Part shown: positions 43,541 through 52,361 of the stretch, piece by piece
How the letters are laid out: each line of letters begins with the position of its first letter
Numbering within the stretch: the first letter of the stretch is position 1
Origin: PALSA-610 sp038239145
GTDB lineage: Bacteria > Actinomycetota > Acidimicrobiia > IMCC26256 > PALSA-610
Direction: 5' to 3'
Length of the DNA: 64,000 bases
Assembly: GCA_038239145.1 (NCBI GenBank)
Contig: JBBSFB010000005.1
Location: 1 to 64,000, forward strand
Made by a program: the position numbers and the translations under genes
Notes under the pieces: generated by a model
Told to the model about the DNA's origin: nothing
The model's input: only the letters and a program-made list of their open reading frames with translations
Database searches by the model: none

Positions 43541-44734
43541 GTGCCCGATCCGGACCGGAAAATCGAGGTTGCCCTCTACGGGGTGACGAAGCGTTTCGGC
43601 ACGATGGTCGCCGTCGACGACGTCACGATCGAGGTCGGACGGGGTGAGTTCTTTTCCCTGCTCGGGCCGTCCGGGTGCGGCAAGACGACGTCGCTGCGCA
43701 TGATCGCCGGATTCGAGGAACCCGATTCCGGTCGAGTCGAGCTGACCGGCCGCGACATCGTCGGGGTGGCGCCGTACAAGCGCAACGTCAACACCGTGTT
43801 CCAGTCCTACGCGCTGTTCCCGCATCTGACCGTCGCCGAGAACGTGGCATTCGGACTCAAACGCAAGAAGGTCTCGAAGAGCGAGATCCACGACCGGGTC
43901 AAGCGCTATCTCCACCTCGTGGAGCTCGAGGGATACGACGACCGCCGTCCGTCGCAGCTCTCCGGTGGCCAGCAGCAGCGGGTGGCGCTCGCACGCGCGC
44001 TCGTGAACGAGCCCGCGGTCCTCCTCCTCGACGAACCCCTCGGCGCCCTCGACCTCAAGCTGCGCAAGCAGATGCAGCTCGAGCTGATGCGAATCCAACG
44101 CGAGGTCGGGGTGACGTTCGTCTACGTCACGCACGACCAGGAAGAGGCGCTGGTCATGAGCGACCGGCTCGCGGTGATGTCGAAGGGAAAAGTCGAGCAG
44201 ATCGGTTTCCCCGAGGACATCTACGAACGACCCGCGACGCGATTCGTTGCGGGCTTCATCGGTACCTCGAACATCGTCGAAGCCCCCGTTGTCGGCCGGA
44301 TGGGCGACTTCTTACAAGTCCGAGCGGCCCCCGGCGACCGCCTCCTGGTGCCCGCACCTCCCGCCCGTGCCTTCAGCCCCGGCGACACCCTCGCGTTCAC
44401 CGTCCGCCCCGAGAAGCTCCGCGTCGTCGCCGAGTCCGAGCCGGTCGCCGACAACCTGTGCACGATCGCGGGCAGGGTCATCGACGTGGTCTATCAAGGC
44501 GTGTCGACCCAGCTGGTCGTGCAGACTGACGCGGGCATCACGCTCGTCGTGTTCCGCCAGAACAGCGAACGCATCAGTGACGCGGGCGTACCCGGCACGA
44601 GAACGCGCCTCGTCTGGGACCCCGAGTTCAACGTCGTGCTCGCCGACGAAGACACATCGACATCGACACCAACATCGACACCAACATCCCTACCCACACC
44701 CTCTCCCACCCTCGACAAGGAGCTGACGTCATGA
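43541..44734 (+). CDS. potA: Spermidine/putrescine ABC importer ATPase
   Basis: A 397-residue ATPase. GTG 43541 follows AGGAGA. Walker A GPSGCGKTT near residue 42, Q-loop NVNTVFQSYALFPHLT, signature LSGGQQQRVALARAL, Walker B LLLDEPLGALD and switch His in VYVTHDQEEA are all intact. The C-terminal TOBE region (FTVRPEKLRV, VIDVVYQGVSTQLVVQT) is typical of PotA. A short Thr/Ser/Pro repeat tail ends the chain. It energises import through the PotBC channel encoded downstream; the binding protein gene begins within its stop codon (ATGA). Confidence 0.88.
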   Translation: MPDPDRKIEVALYGVTKRFGTMVAVDDVTIEVGRGEFFSLLGPSGCGKTTSLRMIAGFEEPDSGRVELTGRDIVGVAPYKRNVNTVFQSYALFPHLTVAENVAFGLKRKKVSKSEIHDRVKRYLHLVELEGYDDRRPSQLSGGQQQRVALARALVNEPAVLLLDEPLGALDLKLRKQMQLELMRIQREVGVTFVYVTHDQEEALVMSDRLAVMSKGKVEQIGFPEDIYERPATRFVAGFIGTSNIVEAPVVGRMGDFLQVRAAPGDRLLVPAPPARAFSPGDTLAFTVRPEKLRVVAESEPVADNLCTIAGRVIDVVYQGVSTQLVVQTDAGITLVVFRQNSERISDAGVPGTRTRLVWDPEFNVVLADEDTSTSTPTSTPTSLPTPSPTLDKELTS

Positions 44735-45909
44735 GCGATCCGGATCACGTATCCCTGGCCTTCATCTGGGACACGGCATCACCGCACTTCAGCCGGCGCT
44801 CGTTCCTGCGGACGATGGGATTCGTCTCCGCCGCGGGCTTCATTGCCGCGTGCGGCAGCAGCAGCAAGACGAACGCCAGCGGCTCCGGGAGCGGGACCAC
44901 GACCGCGGGCGGCTCGACCACGGGACCCACGTTCTCGAGCAAGGCCGAACCGAAGACGCTCAACTTCTACAACTGGACCGACTACATCGCCGACGACACC
45001 ATCCCGAACTTCCAGAAGGAGACCGGGATCAAGGTCACCTACGACAACTACAGCTCGAACGACGAACTGTTCGCGAAGCTGTCGGCCGGCAGCGCGGGCT
45101 ACGACATCATCGTGCCGACCGACGCGACGCTCGTAAAGATGAAGCACGCGAGCCTCGTCCAGCCGCTCGACTTGTCGTTGATTCCGAACGTGAAGAACCT
45201 CGACCCGCGCTTTCGCGACGCGGCGTACGACCCCGGCAATCAGTACTCGATTCCCTGGCAGTGGGGCACGACCGGCATCGGTTTCGACAAGACGAAGGTC
45301 GGCGGCACTGTCACCGACTGGGACGCCTTTCAACTCGCGTCGATCAAAGGGAAATCGTCCTACCTCGACGAGGCCCGGGACGCGTTCGCAATGGCGCTGT
45401 TCGCGTTGAAGAAGGACCCGAACACGACGAACACGTCGGATCTCGACGCGGCCAAGAGTTATCTCATCGACCTCAAGAAGAAGGTCAAGCAGATCACGTC
45501 CGATTACCAGGACCCGTTGAAGAGCGGCGAGCTCATCTTGGCCCAGGCGTACTCGGGCGACGTGTTCACGATCCAGGCCGACAACAAGAACATCGACTAC
45601 GTCATCCCGACGTCCGGCGCGTTCTCGTGGGTCGACTCGATGGCGATCCCGAAGGGTGCCACTCACCCGAAGAACGCGTGCGCGTTCATGAATTACATCC
45701 TGGAGCCGAAGGTCGGCGCCGCGCTCACCAACTTCGTCAACTACGGGAGCCCCAACCAGGCCGCCTTGCCGTTCATCAACAAGGACATCGTCAGCAACCC
45801 GCTGATCTACCCGCCCGCCGATGTGCTGGCGAAGCTCCCCTTCCAAAAGGACATCGGCGACGCCGAGCTCGCGTATTCCGACCGTTGGACTGAGGTCAAG
45901 TCGGCTTGA
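44731..45909 (+). CDS. potD: Polyamine-binding lipoprotein of ABC importer
   Basis: A 392-residue extracytoplasmic binding protein. SRRSFLRTMGFVSAAGFIAAC combines a twin-arginine motif with a lipobox, so it is probably folded before export and lipid-anchored. The body starts KTLNFYNWTDYIADDTIPNF, the standard PotD/PotF opening, followed by IIVPTDATLVKMKHASLVQP and IPWQWGTTGIGFD. Asp and Trp side chains in these segments bind polyamines in relatives. ATG 44731 overlaps the potA stop. It determines specificity, but putrescine versus spermidine cannot be told from sequence. Confidence 0.87.
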   Translation: MSDPDHVSLAFIWDTASPHFSRRSFLRTMGFVSAAGFIAACGSSSKTNASGSGSGTTTAGGSTTGPTFSSKAEPKTLNFYNWTDYIADDTIPNFQKETGIKVTYDNYSSNDELFAKLSAGSAGYDIIVPTDATLVKMKHASLVQPLDLSLIPNVKNLDPRFRDAAYDPGNQYSIPWQWGTTGIGFDKTKVGGTVTDWDAFQLASIKGKSSYLDEARDAFAMALFALKKDPNTTNTSDLDAAKSYLIDLKKKVKQITSDYQDPLKSGELILAQAYSGDVFTIQADNKNIDYVIPTSGAFSWVDSMAIPKGATHPKNACAFMNYILEPKVGAALTNFVNYGSPNQAALPFINKDIVSNPLIYPPADVLAKLPFQKDIGDAELAYSDRWTEVKSA

Positions 45910-46832
45910 GCACGACGGCAATCGACACGCCCGAGGCTCCGGAGGCCCCCGAACCACCCGCGCCGCCGCCCGGGAAACGGTCGCGCCTTCCGGACTGGGC
46001 GGCAGGGAACCTGCTCCTGCTCCCGACGAGCGTCTGGTTCGTGATCCTCTTGATCATCCCGACGCTCCTCGTCGTCGCGTACAGCGTCGGCCAGCGCGGC
46101 TTGATCGTGCCGGTCAAGTTCTCGTGGGGAAACTTGGTCTGGTCGAACTACCGCACCGCGCTGAATCCGCGATTCCTCCCGATCTTCTGGCGATCGATCT
46201 GGTACGCCGCGGTGTCCACGATCCTCTGCGTGCTGATCGGATTCCCCCTCGCGTATTGGATCGCGCGCTTCGGCGGACGTCTCCGCAACGTCTACCTCGT
46301 CCTCGTGATCATTCCGTTCCTGACGAGCTATCTGATCCGGATGTACGCATGGCAGTTCATCCTGCAGCGCGACGGCCTGCTGAACCGGGTGCTCGGCGAT
46401 ATCGGCCTCGGTGGAAATCACATCTTCTTGAACACCAACTTCGCCGTCATCCTCGGGCTCACGTACGGCTTCTTGCCGTTCATGATCCTGCCGCTGTACG
46501 CGTCGATCGAGCGTATGGACAAGTCGCTCGTCGAAGCGAGCTACGACCTCGGGCACGGCAAGACCTCGACGCTGTTCCGCGTGATCATCCCCACCGTGTC
46601 GCCCGGGCTCATCGCCGGAGTTCTGCTCGTCTTCATCCCCGCAGTCGGTGACTTCGTGACTCCCGAACTACTCGGCGGCGTGAAGACGCAGATGATCGGC
46701 AACACCATCTACGACCAGTTCACGAGTGGGAACAACTGGCCGTTGGGCTCGGCTATGTCGGTGTTGCTCATGGCGCTGATCCTCATCGGAGTCTTCGTCT
46801 ACGTCCGTCGAGTCGGAGACGACGCGCTGTGA
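45906..46832 (+). CDS. potB: Polyamine ABC importer permease
   Basis: A 308-residue permease with six helices. TTG 45906 overlaps the potD stop (TTGA). After a Pro-rich tail the first helix is LLLPTSVWFVILLIIPTLLV; the coupling loop EASYDLGHGKTSTLFRVIIP carries the EAA motif of ABC permeases and contacts PotA. ERMDKSLVEASYDLG matches PotB-type proteins. It pairs with PotC, encoded 16 bases downstream. Confidence 0.88.
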   Translation: MSTTAIDTPEAPEAPEPPAPPPGKRSRLPDWAAGNLLLLPTSVWFVILLIIPTLLVVAYSVGQRGLIVPVKFSWGNLVWSNYRTALNPRFLPIFWRSIWYAAVSTILCVLIGFPLAYWIARFGGRLRNVYLVLVIIPFLTSYLIRMYAWQFILQRDGLLNRVLGDIGLGGNHIFLNTNFAVILGLTYGFLPFMILPLYASIERMDKSLVEASYDLGHGKTSTLFRVIIPTVSPGLIAGVLLVFIPAVGDFVTPELLGGVKTQMIGNTIYDQFTSGNNWPLGSAMSVLLMALILIGVFVYVRRVGDDAL

Positions 46833-46848
46833 ACGTGAAGGCAGTCCG

Positions 46849-47676
46849 GTGAGCACCAAGAGCGCACTCCGGCCGCGCTATCTCAAGCTGCACGCCGTCC
46901 TGGTATTCGCATTCCTGTTCGCGCCGATCATCGTGCTCGTCGTGTTCAGCTTCAACCAAGCGAAGAGCGGGACCGACTGGGCCGGCTTCTCCACGCATTG
47001 GTACTCGGTGTTGAGGCACAACGAGGCCGCGTTGCAGGCATTCCGCAAAACGCTCAAGGTGGCGTTCATCGCGACGTTCCTCGCGACGGTCATCGGGACG
47101 CTCGCCGCCTTCGCGCTCACCCGCTTCCAGTTCCGGGGGCGGTCGGGATACTCCACCTTGATCTTCATCTCGCTGGTCATCCCCGAGATCGTCATGGCGG
47201 TGTCGCTGACGGCTTTCTTCAGCCGGCTCGTACACGTCGAGCTGAGCCTCAACACCGTGATCGCCGCGCACGTCACGTTCTGCATCGCGTTCGTGGTGGT
47301 CGTCGTCAAGGCCCGGCTCTCCGCCTTCGACAATCGGCTCATCGAGGCGGCGGCCGATCTCGGCGCCAATCCGTTCCAAGCGTTCCTGCGTATCGTGCTC
47401 CCGCTCGCCACTCCCGGCATTGCGGCCGGCGCAATGCTCGCATTCGTGATCTCGCTCGACGACGTCGTGATCACCTCCTTCACCGCGGGCCCCGGATCAA
47501 CCACGCTGCCCCTCTACATCTTCAGCTCGCTGAAGTTCGGCGTGTCGCCATCGATCAATGCGCTGTCGACGGTGGTGTTGGTCACCGCCCTCCTCCTATT
47601 GACGATCGGCGGTCTCTACAGCGTTCGGGCCTCGCGCCGGGGCGTCGGCGCCATCGACGCGACAACTCTCGGATAG
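46849..47676 (+). CDS. potC: Polyamine ABC importer permease
   Basis: A 275-residue permease. GTG 46849 starts MSTKSALRPRYLKLHAVLVF. The EAA loop is EAAADLGANPFQAFLRIVLP, then AFVISLDDVVITSFTAGPGS, a segment highly conserved in PotC. Six hydrophobic helices are visible. With PotB it forms the membrane channel. A class III aminotransferase gene follows after 13 bases, tying uptake to catabolism in one operon. Confidence 0.88.
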   Translation: MSTKSALRPRYLKLHAVLVFAFLFAPIIVLVVFSFNQAKSGTDWAGFSTHWYSVLRHNEAALQAFRKTLKVAFIATFLATVIGTLAAFALTRFQFRGRSGYSTLIFISLVIPEIVMAVSLTAFFSRLVHVELSLNTVIAAHVTFCIAFVVVVVKARLSAFDNRLIEAAADLGANPFQAFLRIVLPLATPGIAAGAMLAFVISLDDVVITSFTAGPGSTTLPLYIFSSLKFGVSPSINALSTVVLVTALLLLTIGGLYSVRASRRGVGAIDATTLG

Positions 47677-47689
47677 CGCAGAGGTGCCC

Positions 47690-48982
47690 ATGGAACAAGC
47701 CCGCAAGCTCGTCACCGAGATCCCGGGTCCGCGCTCACGCGCGTTGTGGGAGCGCCGTGAACGCGCGGTCCCGGCCGGCGTGGGCACGACGCTCCCGGTC
47801 TTCGTCGAACGGGCCGAGGGCGGGATCGTCGAAGACGTCGATGGCAATCGCCTGATCGACCTGGGCGCGGGTATCGCGGTCGTGAACGTCGGCCATGCGC
47901 ACCCGGCGGTCGCTGCCGCGATCGCCGAGCAGGCGGCGCGGTTCGAGCACACTTGCTTCCAGGTCACGCCGTACGAGGGGTACGTCGCCGTGTGCGAACA
48001 GCTCGCGGCCCGGACCCCGGGCGACCACGTCAAGCGCTCGATGCTCGTGAACTCGGGCGCGGAGGCCGTCGAGAACGCGGTGAAGATCTCCCGCGCTGCG
48101 ACGGGCCGCTCCGCGGTGATTGCGTTTGATCAGGCCTTCCACGGCCGCACGTTGATGACGCTCTCGCTCACCGCCAAGGTCGTCCCGTACAAGAAGTCGT
48201 TCGGCCCGTACGCGCCCGAGGTGTACCGGGCGCCGTACTCGTACCCGTTCCGGGGCACGGGCGGCCTCGACCACACGATTGCGTGGATCGAGGCGAGCGT
48301 CGACGCCAGCCAGGTCGCGTGCGTCGTGGTCGAGCCGATCGCCGGCGAAGGCGGGTTCGTCGTACCCGAGCCGGGGTGGTTCGCGGGCATCGCCGCATGG
48401 TGCGCGGCGAATGGTGTGGTGTTCGTCGCCGACGAAGTGCAGACCGGGTTCGGGCGCACCGGCGCGTGGTTCGCGAGCGAGCACGAAGGCGTGGTGCCCG
48501 ATCTCGTCACGACCGCCAAGGGTCTCGGCGGCGGTATGCCGATCGCGGGCGTCACCGGTCGGGCCGAGATCATGGACGCCGTCCACGCGGGTGGGCTCGG
48601 CAGCACCTTCGGCGGCAACCCGGTCTCGTGCGCGGCTGCACTGGCCGCAATCGACGTCATCGACAAGGAAGGCCTCGTCGAGCGGGCCCAGGACCTCGGC
48701 GCGCGGATGCTCGAGCGGCTCACGGCGCTGCAGGGCGAGACCACCGGCATCGGCGACGTGCGCGGTCGCGGCGCAATGGTCGCGATCGAGCTCGTACACG
48801 ACGACGGCACGCCCGACGCCGACCGGGCCCGCCGCATCTGCGCGTCGTGCCACGCCGAGGGCGTGATCGTGCTCACTGCGGGAACGCTCGGCAACGTCGT
48901 GCGGCTACTTCCAGCGCTCGTGCTCGAGCACGCGCTGCTCGACGAGGGCCTCGACGCCCTCGCCACCGCCATCCGCGCGTAG
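47690..48982 (+). CDS. gabT: 4-aminobutyrate-type class III aminotransferase
   Basis: A 430-residue PLP enzyme. ATG 47690 follows GAGGTG; GTG 47684 is less likely. VNSGAEAVENAVKISRAATG, AFHGRTLMTLSLTAK, ADEVQTGFGRTG and the PLP-Lys in TTAKGLGGGMPIAGV are family marks, and the FHGRT/VEPIAGEGG pattern is typical of 4-aminobutyrate aminotransferases. It should convert GABA to succinate semialdehyde. As the last gene of the pot operon it fits the final transamination step of putrescine use. It is convergent with the aldehyde dehydrogenase gene. Confidence 0.85.
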   Translation: MEQARKLVTEIPGPRSRALWERRERAVPAGVGTTLPVFVERAEGGIVEDVDGNRLIDLGAGIAVVNVGHAHPAVAAAIAEQAARFEHTCFQVTPYEGYVAVCEQLAARTPGDHVKRSMLVNSGAEAVENAVKISRAATGRSAVIAFDQAFHGRTLMTLSLTAKVVPYKKSFGPYAPEVYRAPYSYPFRGTGGLDHTIAWIEASVDASQVACVVVEPIAGEGGFVVPEPGWFAGIAAWCAANGVVFVADEVQTGFGRTGAWFASEHEGVVPDLVTTAKGLGGGMPIAGVTGRAEIMDAVHAGGLGSTFGGNPVSCAAALAAIDVIDKEGLVERAQDLGARMLERLTALQGETTGIGDVRGRGAMVAIELVHDDGTPDADRARRICASCHAEGVIVLTAGTLGNVVRLLPALVLEHALLDEGLDALATAIRA

Positions 48983-48990
48983 CACTTCGA

Positions 48991-50415
48991 TTATTCGATC
49001 GAGCTCATGACGTGCTTGACGCGGGTGTAGTCGTCGAGCGCGTACATGGAGAGGTCCTTGCCGTAGCCGGAGTGTTTGAAGCCTCCGTGCGGCATCTCCG
49101 CGACGAGCGGGATGTGGGTGTTGATCCACACGCATCCGAAGTCGAGTGCGGCCGACAGGCGCATCGCGTTGGCGTGATCGCGCGTCCACACACTCGACGA
49201 CAGCCCGTAGTCGGTTCCGTTCGCGTCGCGTACGGCGTCGGCGATCTCGCTGAATCGCTGCACCGTGATGACGGGACCGAACACTTCCTGTTGCACGATC
49301 TCGTCGTCCTGCTTCAGGCCGGCCACGACGGTCGGCGCGTAGAAGAACCCGGCGTCACCGACGCGATCGCCGCCACACAGGACCTGGGCGTTCGACGGCA
49401 GGCGGTGGATGAATCCCGTCACCCGCTCGAGCTGGCTCGGGTTGTTGAGCGGTCCGAGGTCGGCGTCGGGGACGTCGAGCCCTCCCACCGTCTTGTTCTT
49501 CGCTTCCGCGACGAGCATGTCGACGAACCGGTCGTGCACCGCCGCGTCGACGAGCACGCGCGTCGCCGCGGTGCAGTCCTGGCCCGCGTTGTAGAAGCCG
49601 GCGGCGGCAATGCCCGCCGCGGCCCCTTCGAGGTCGGCGTCGGCGCACACCACGACCGGCGCGTTCCCACCGAGCTCGAGGTGCACCCGCTTCAGGTCGC
49701 GCGCTGCGGCCGCGGCAACTTCCATTCCCGCCCGAACGCTTCCCGTGATCGACACCAGGCCGGGTACCGGATGTTCCACCAACGCCCGGCCGCTGTCGCG
49801 ATCCCCGCACACGACGTTGAGCACGCCCGCGGGCAGGAACTCGGCCGCGAGCGCCGCGAGCATCGACGTTGTCTCGGGGGTCGACTCCGCCGGCTTCAAC
49901 ACGACGGTGTTGCCGGCTGCGAGCGCGGGTGCGATCTTCCAGATGGCCATCATGAGGGGGTAGTTCCACGGTGAGACCTGACCGACCACGCCGATCGGCT
50001 CCCGCCGCGTGAACGACGTGAGGCCCGCCATGTACTCCCCGCCCGCCTTGCCCTCGAGCATGCGCGCCGCGCCTGCGAAGAACCGGATCTGGTCGACCGC
50101 GGGCGGGATCTCGTCGCCCGCCATCAACGCCCGGGGCTTACCCGTGCTGCGGCACTCGACGTCGATGAAACGGTCGGCGTCCTTTTCGAGCGCGTCGGCG
50201 ATGCGCAGCAGCGCGAGGCTGCGCTCCGACGGGGTGGCCGAGCGCCACCCGTCGAACGCGGCGTCGGCGGCGGCGACCGCGTCGTCGACATCGGCGGCGC
50301 TCGACACGGGTGCCGACCCGTACGCCTCGCCGGTGCACGGATCGACCAGCGGGGTCGTAGCGCCGTCGCGGGCATCGACGGGCTTGCCGTTCACCAGGTT
50401 CTGGACGACTTCCAT
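48991..50415 (-). CDS. Aldehyde dehydrogenase, probably 4-aminobutyraldehyde dehydrogenase
   Basis: A 474-residue NAD-dependent dehydrogenase. GQVSPWNYPLMMAIWKIAPA, catalytic Glu in HLELGGNAPVVVCADADL, catalytic Cys in YNAGQDCTAATRVLV and IVQQEVFGPVITVQRF are all present. NAGQDCTAATR and the ending HGGFKHSGYGKDLSMY are typical of gamma-aminobutyraldehyde dehydrogenases. ATG 50415 is supported by AGAGGGG. It is transcribed divergently from the Lrp-type regulator, and the 81-base gap holds an inverted repeat. It should oxidise the product of putrescine transamination to GABA. Confidence 0.85.
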   Translation of the reverse strand: MEVVQNLVNGKPVDARDGATTPLVDPCTGEAYGSAPVSSAADVDDAVAAADAAFDGWRSATPSERSLALLRIADALEKDADRFIDVECRSTGKPRALMAGDEIPPAVDQIRFFAGAARMLEGKAGGEYMAGLTSFTRREPIGVVGQVSPWNYPLMMAIWKIAPALAAGNTVVLKPAESTPETTSMLAALAAEFLPAGVLNVVCGDRDSGRALVEHPVPGLVSITGSVRAGMEVAAAAARDLKRVHLELGGNAPVVVCADADLEGAAAGIAAAGFYNAGQDCTAATRVLVDAAVHDRFVDMLVAEAKNKTVGGLDVPDADLGPLNNPSQLERVTGFIHRLPSNAQVLCGGDRVGDAGFFYAPTVVAGLKQDDEIVQQEVFGPVITVQRFSEIADAVRDANGTDYGLSSSVWTRDHANAMRLSAALDFGCVWINTHIPLVAEMPHGGFKHSGYGKDLSMYALDDYTRVKHVMSSIE

Positions 50416-50432
50416 CAGGACCCCTCTCTGGC

Positions 50433-50447
50433 TGCCGATTCTCGGCA
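50433..50447. promoter_or_regulatory. Inverted repeat in divergent promoter, likely Lrp/AsnC operator
   Basis: TGCCGA-TTC-TCGGCA is a 15-bp perfect repeat between the dehydrogenase and lrp starts. The adjacent segment CTATTATCC is unusually AT-rich: TATTAT (50455-50460) could be a rightward -10 and GATAAT on the other strand a leftward -10. Spacing suggests autoregulation plus control of the dehydrogenase. Confidence 0.5.
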
Positions 50448-50496
50448 ATACCGCTATTATCCGCTGATCAACCGCTCCGAATGCAAGTAGATCGTT

Positions 50497-50979
50497 GTGG
50501 CACAGGTATCTGACGACGATATTCGCACCCCCGGTCCCCTGCTCGACGACGTGTCGATGCAGATCATCCGGGAGCTGCAACGCGACGGCCGGCGGCCGTA
50601 CACGTCGATCGCCAAGACGATAGGGCTATCGGAGGCCGCCGTCCGCCAACGCGTGCAACGCCTCCTCGACGCCGGCGTCATGCAGATCGTCGCCGTCACC
50701 GATCCACTGCGGGTCGGGTTCCACCGCCAGGCCATGGTCGGCATCAACGTCGACGGCGACGTGCGCGACCTCGCGGCCAAGCTCGGCGCGAACGAGGAGA
50801 TCGACTACGTCGTCATCTGCTCGGGCGCCTACGACCTGCTCGTCGAGCTCACCGCACGCGACGACGAGCACCTGCTCGAAGTGATCAACACGCAGATCCG
50901 ATCGATCCCGGGCATTCGCTCGACGGAGACGTTCGTATACCTGCGGCTCGAGAAGCAGACCTACTCCTGGGGAACGTGA
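50497..50979 (+). CDS. Lrp/AsnC family transcriptional regulator
   Basis: A 160-residue regulator. GTG 50497. The N-terminal helix-turn-helix is LLDDVSMQIIRELQRDGRRP, then IAKTIGLSEAAVRQRVQRLL; the C-terminal ligand domain (RAM) contains AMVGINVDGDVRDLA and DYVVICSGAYDLLVEL. Such proteins form octamers and sense amino acids or related metabolites. Located between a dehydrogenase and an aminotransferase, it is the obvious local regulator of polyamine catabolism. The aminotransferase gene begins 3 bases after its stop. Confidence 0.88.
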   Translation: MAQVSDDDIRTPGPLLDDVSMQIIRELQRDGRRPYTSIAKTIGLSEAAVRQRVQRLLDAGVMQIVAVTDPLRVGFHRQAMVGINVDGDVRDLAAKLGANEEIDYVVICSGAYDLLVELTARDDEHLLEVINTQIRSIPGIRSTETFVYLRLEKQTYSWGT

Positions 50980-50982
50980 CCG

Positions 50983-52326
50983 ATGACAACGACCTCGTCC
51001 GAAACGCTCAGCGCGGCCGCACACCGCTACCTGTGGATGCATTTCACCCCGATGCCGGGCTCCGACACCGATATCCCCGTGATCGTGAGGGGCGAGGGCG
51101 CGTGGGTCTACGACCAGCACGGCAAGCGCTACCTCGACGGCCTGGCGGGGCTGTTCGTATCGCAGGTCGGTCACGGCCGAACCGAACTCGCGGACGCCGC
51201 CTCCGAGCAGGCCCGCAAGCTCGCGTACTTCCCGGTGTGGAGCTACGCGCACCCGGGCGCGATCGAGCTGGCCGAGCGACTCGCAACGCTCGCGCCCGGC
51301 GACCTCGAGCGCGTCTTCTTCACGACCAGCGGCAGCGAGGCGGTCGAGTCGGCGTGGAAGCTCGCCAAGCAGTACTTCCGAGCGATCGGCGAGCCCGACC
51401 GCTACAAGGTCATCGGGCGCCACATCGCGTACCACGGCACGACGATGGGGGCGTTGGCGATCACCGGCGTGCCCGCGATCAAAACGCCCTTCGAGCCGCT
51501 CGTGCCCGGAGCCGTGCGCGTCCCGAACACGAACCCCTACCGTCCCGCGCCGATCGATCCCGCGGAGGCGATCGCCCTCGCCATCGAGATGGAAGGCCCC
51601 GAAACCGTCGCCGCGGTGTTCCTCGAGCCGGTCCAGAACTCGGGTGGCTGCTTCCCCCCGACCGAGGGCTACTTCCAACGCGTGCGCGAGATCTGCGACG
51701 ACACCGGCGTGCTACTCGTGTCCGACGACACGATCTGCGCGTTCGGCCGGCTGGGACATTGGTTCGGAGCGCAGCGCTACGACTTCCAGCCCGACATCAT
51801 CACGATGGCGAAGGGCATGACGTCGGGGTACTCCCCCATCGGCGGCATGATCGTCCGCCCGCATCTCGTCGAGCCCTTCCTTCGCGACCGCAAGACATTC
51901 CTGCACGGCATCACGTTCGCCGGTCATCCGGTGAGCTGCGCGGTGGCACTCGCGAACATCGACGTGATGGAGAAGGAGGGACTGCTCGAACATGTGCGCG
52001 CCAACGAGGGCGCGTTCCGGGCGACGCTCGAGAAGCTGCTTGATCTTCCGATCGTCGGCGACGTGCGCGGCGCGGGCTACTTCTACGGAATCGAGCTGGT
52101 CAAGGACAAGGCCACCAAGACGACGTTCAACGCCGAGGAGAGCGAACGCCTCCTCCGGGGTTTCCTTTCCCGGGCCCTCTACGACGCCGGGCTCATCTGC
52201 CGCGCCGACGATCGCGGCGACCCCGTGATCCAACTCTCGCCGCCGCTCATCATCGGTCAACCGGAGTTCGACTACATCGAACAGATCCTGCGCACCGTCC
52301 TCACGGAGGCGTGGGCCCGCCTCTGA
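50983..52326 (+). CDS. Class III aminotransferase, putrescine/polyamine type
   Basis: A 447-residue PLP enzyme. AAHRYLWMHFTPMPG at the N-terminus is typical of the putrescine- and beta-alanine-pyruvate-type group. FTTSGSEAVESAWKLAKQYF, AYHGTTMGALAITG, SDDTICAFGRLGHWFG and the PLP-Lys in TMAKGMTSGYSPIGG are present. It probably transaminates putrescine or another diamine to an aminoaldehyde, the substrate of the neighbouring dehydrogenase. It lies 3 bases after the Lrp-type gene in the same transcript. Substrate is inferred from context. Confidence 0.82.
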   Translation: MTTTSSETLSAAAHRYLWMHFTPMPGSDTDIPVIVRGEGAWVYDQHGKRYLDGLAGLFVSQVGHGRTELADAASEQARKLAYFPVWSYAHPGAIELAERLATLAPGDLERVFFTTSGSEAVESAWKLAKQYFRAIGEPDRYKVIGRHIAYHGTTMGALAITGVPAIKTPFEPLVPGAVRVPNTNPYRPAPIDPAEAIALAIEMEGPETVAAVFLEPVQNSGGCFPPTEGYFQRVREICDDTGVLLVSDDTICAFGRLGHWFGAQRYDFQPDIITMAKGMTSGYSPIGGMIVRPHLVEPFLRDRKTFLHGITFAGHPVSCAVALANIDVMEKEGLLEHVRANEGAFRATLEKLLDLPIVGDVRGAGYFYGIELVKDKATKTTFNAEESERLLRGFLSRALYDAGLICRADDRGDPVIQLSPPLIIGQPEFDYIEQILRTVLTEAWARL

Positions 52327-52361
52327 GGTCCGCGGGGACTCAGGACAGCGCGACCGAAACG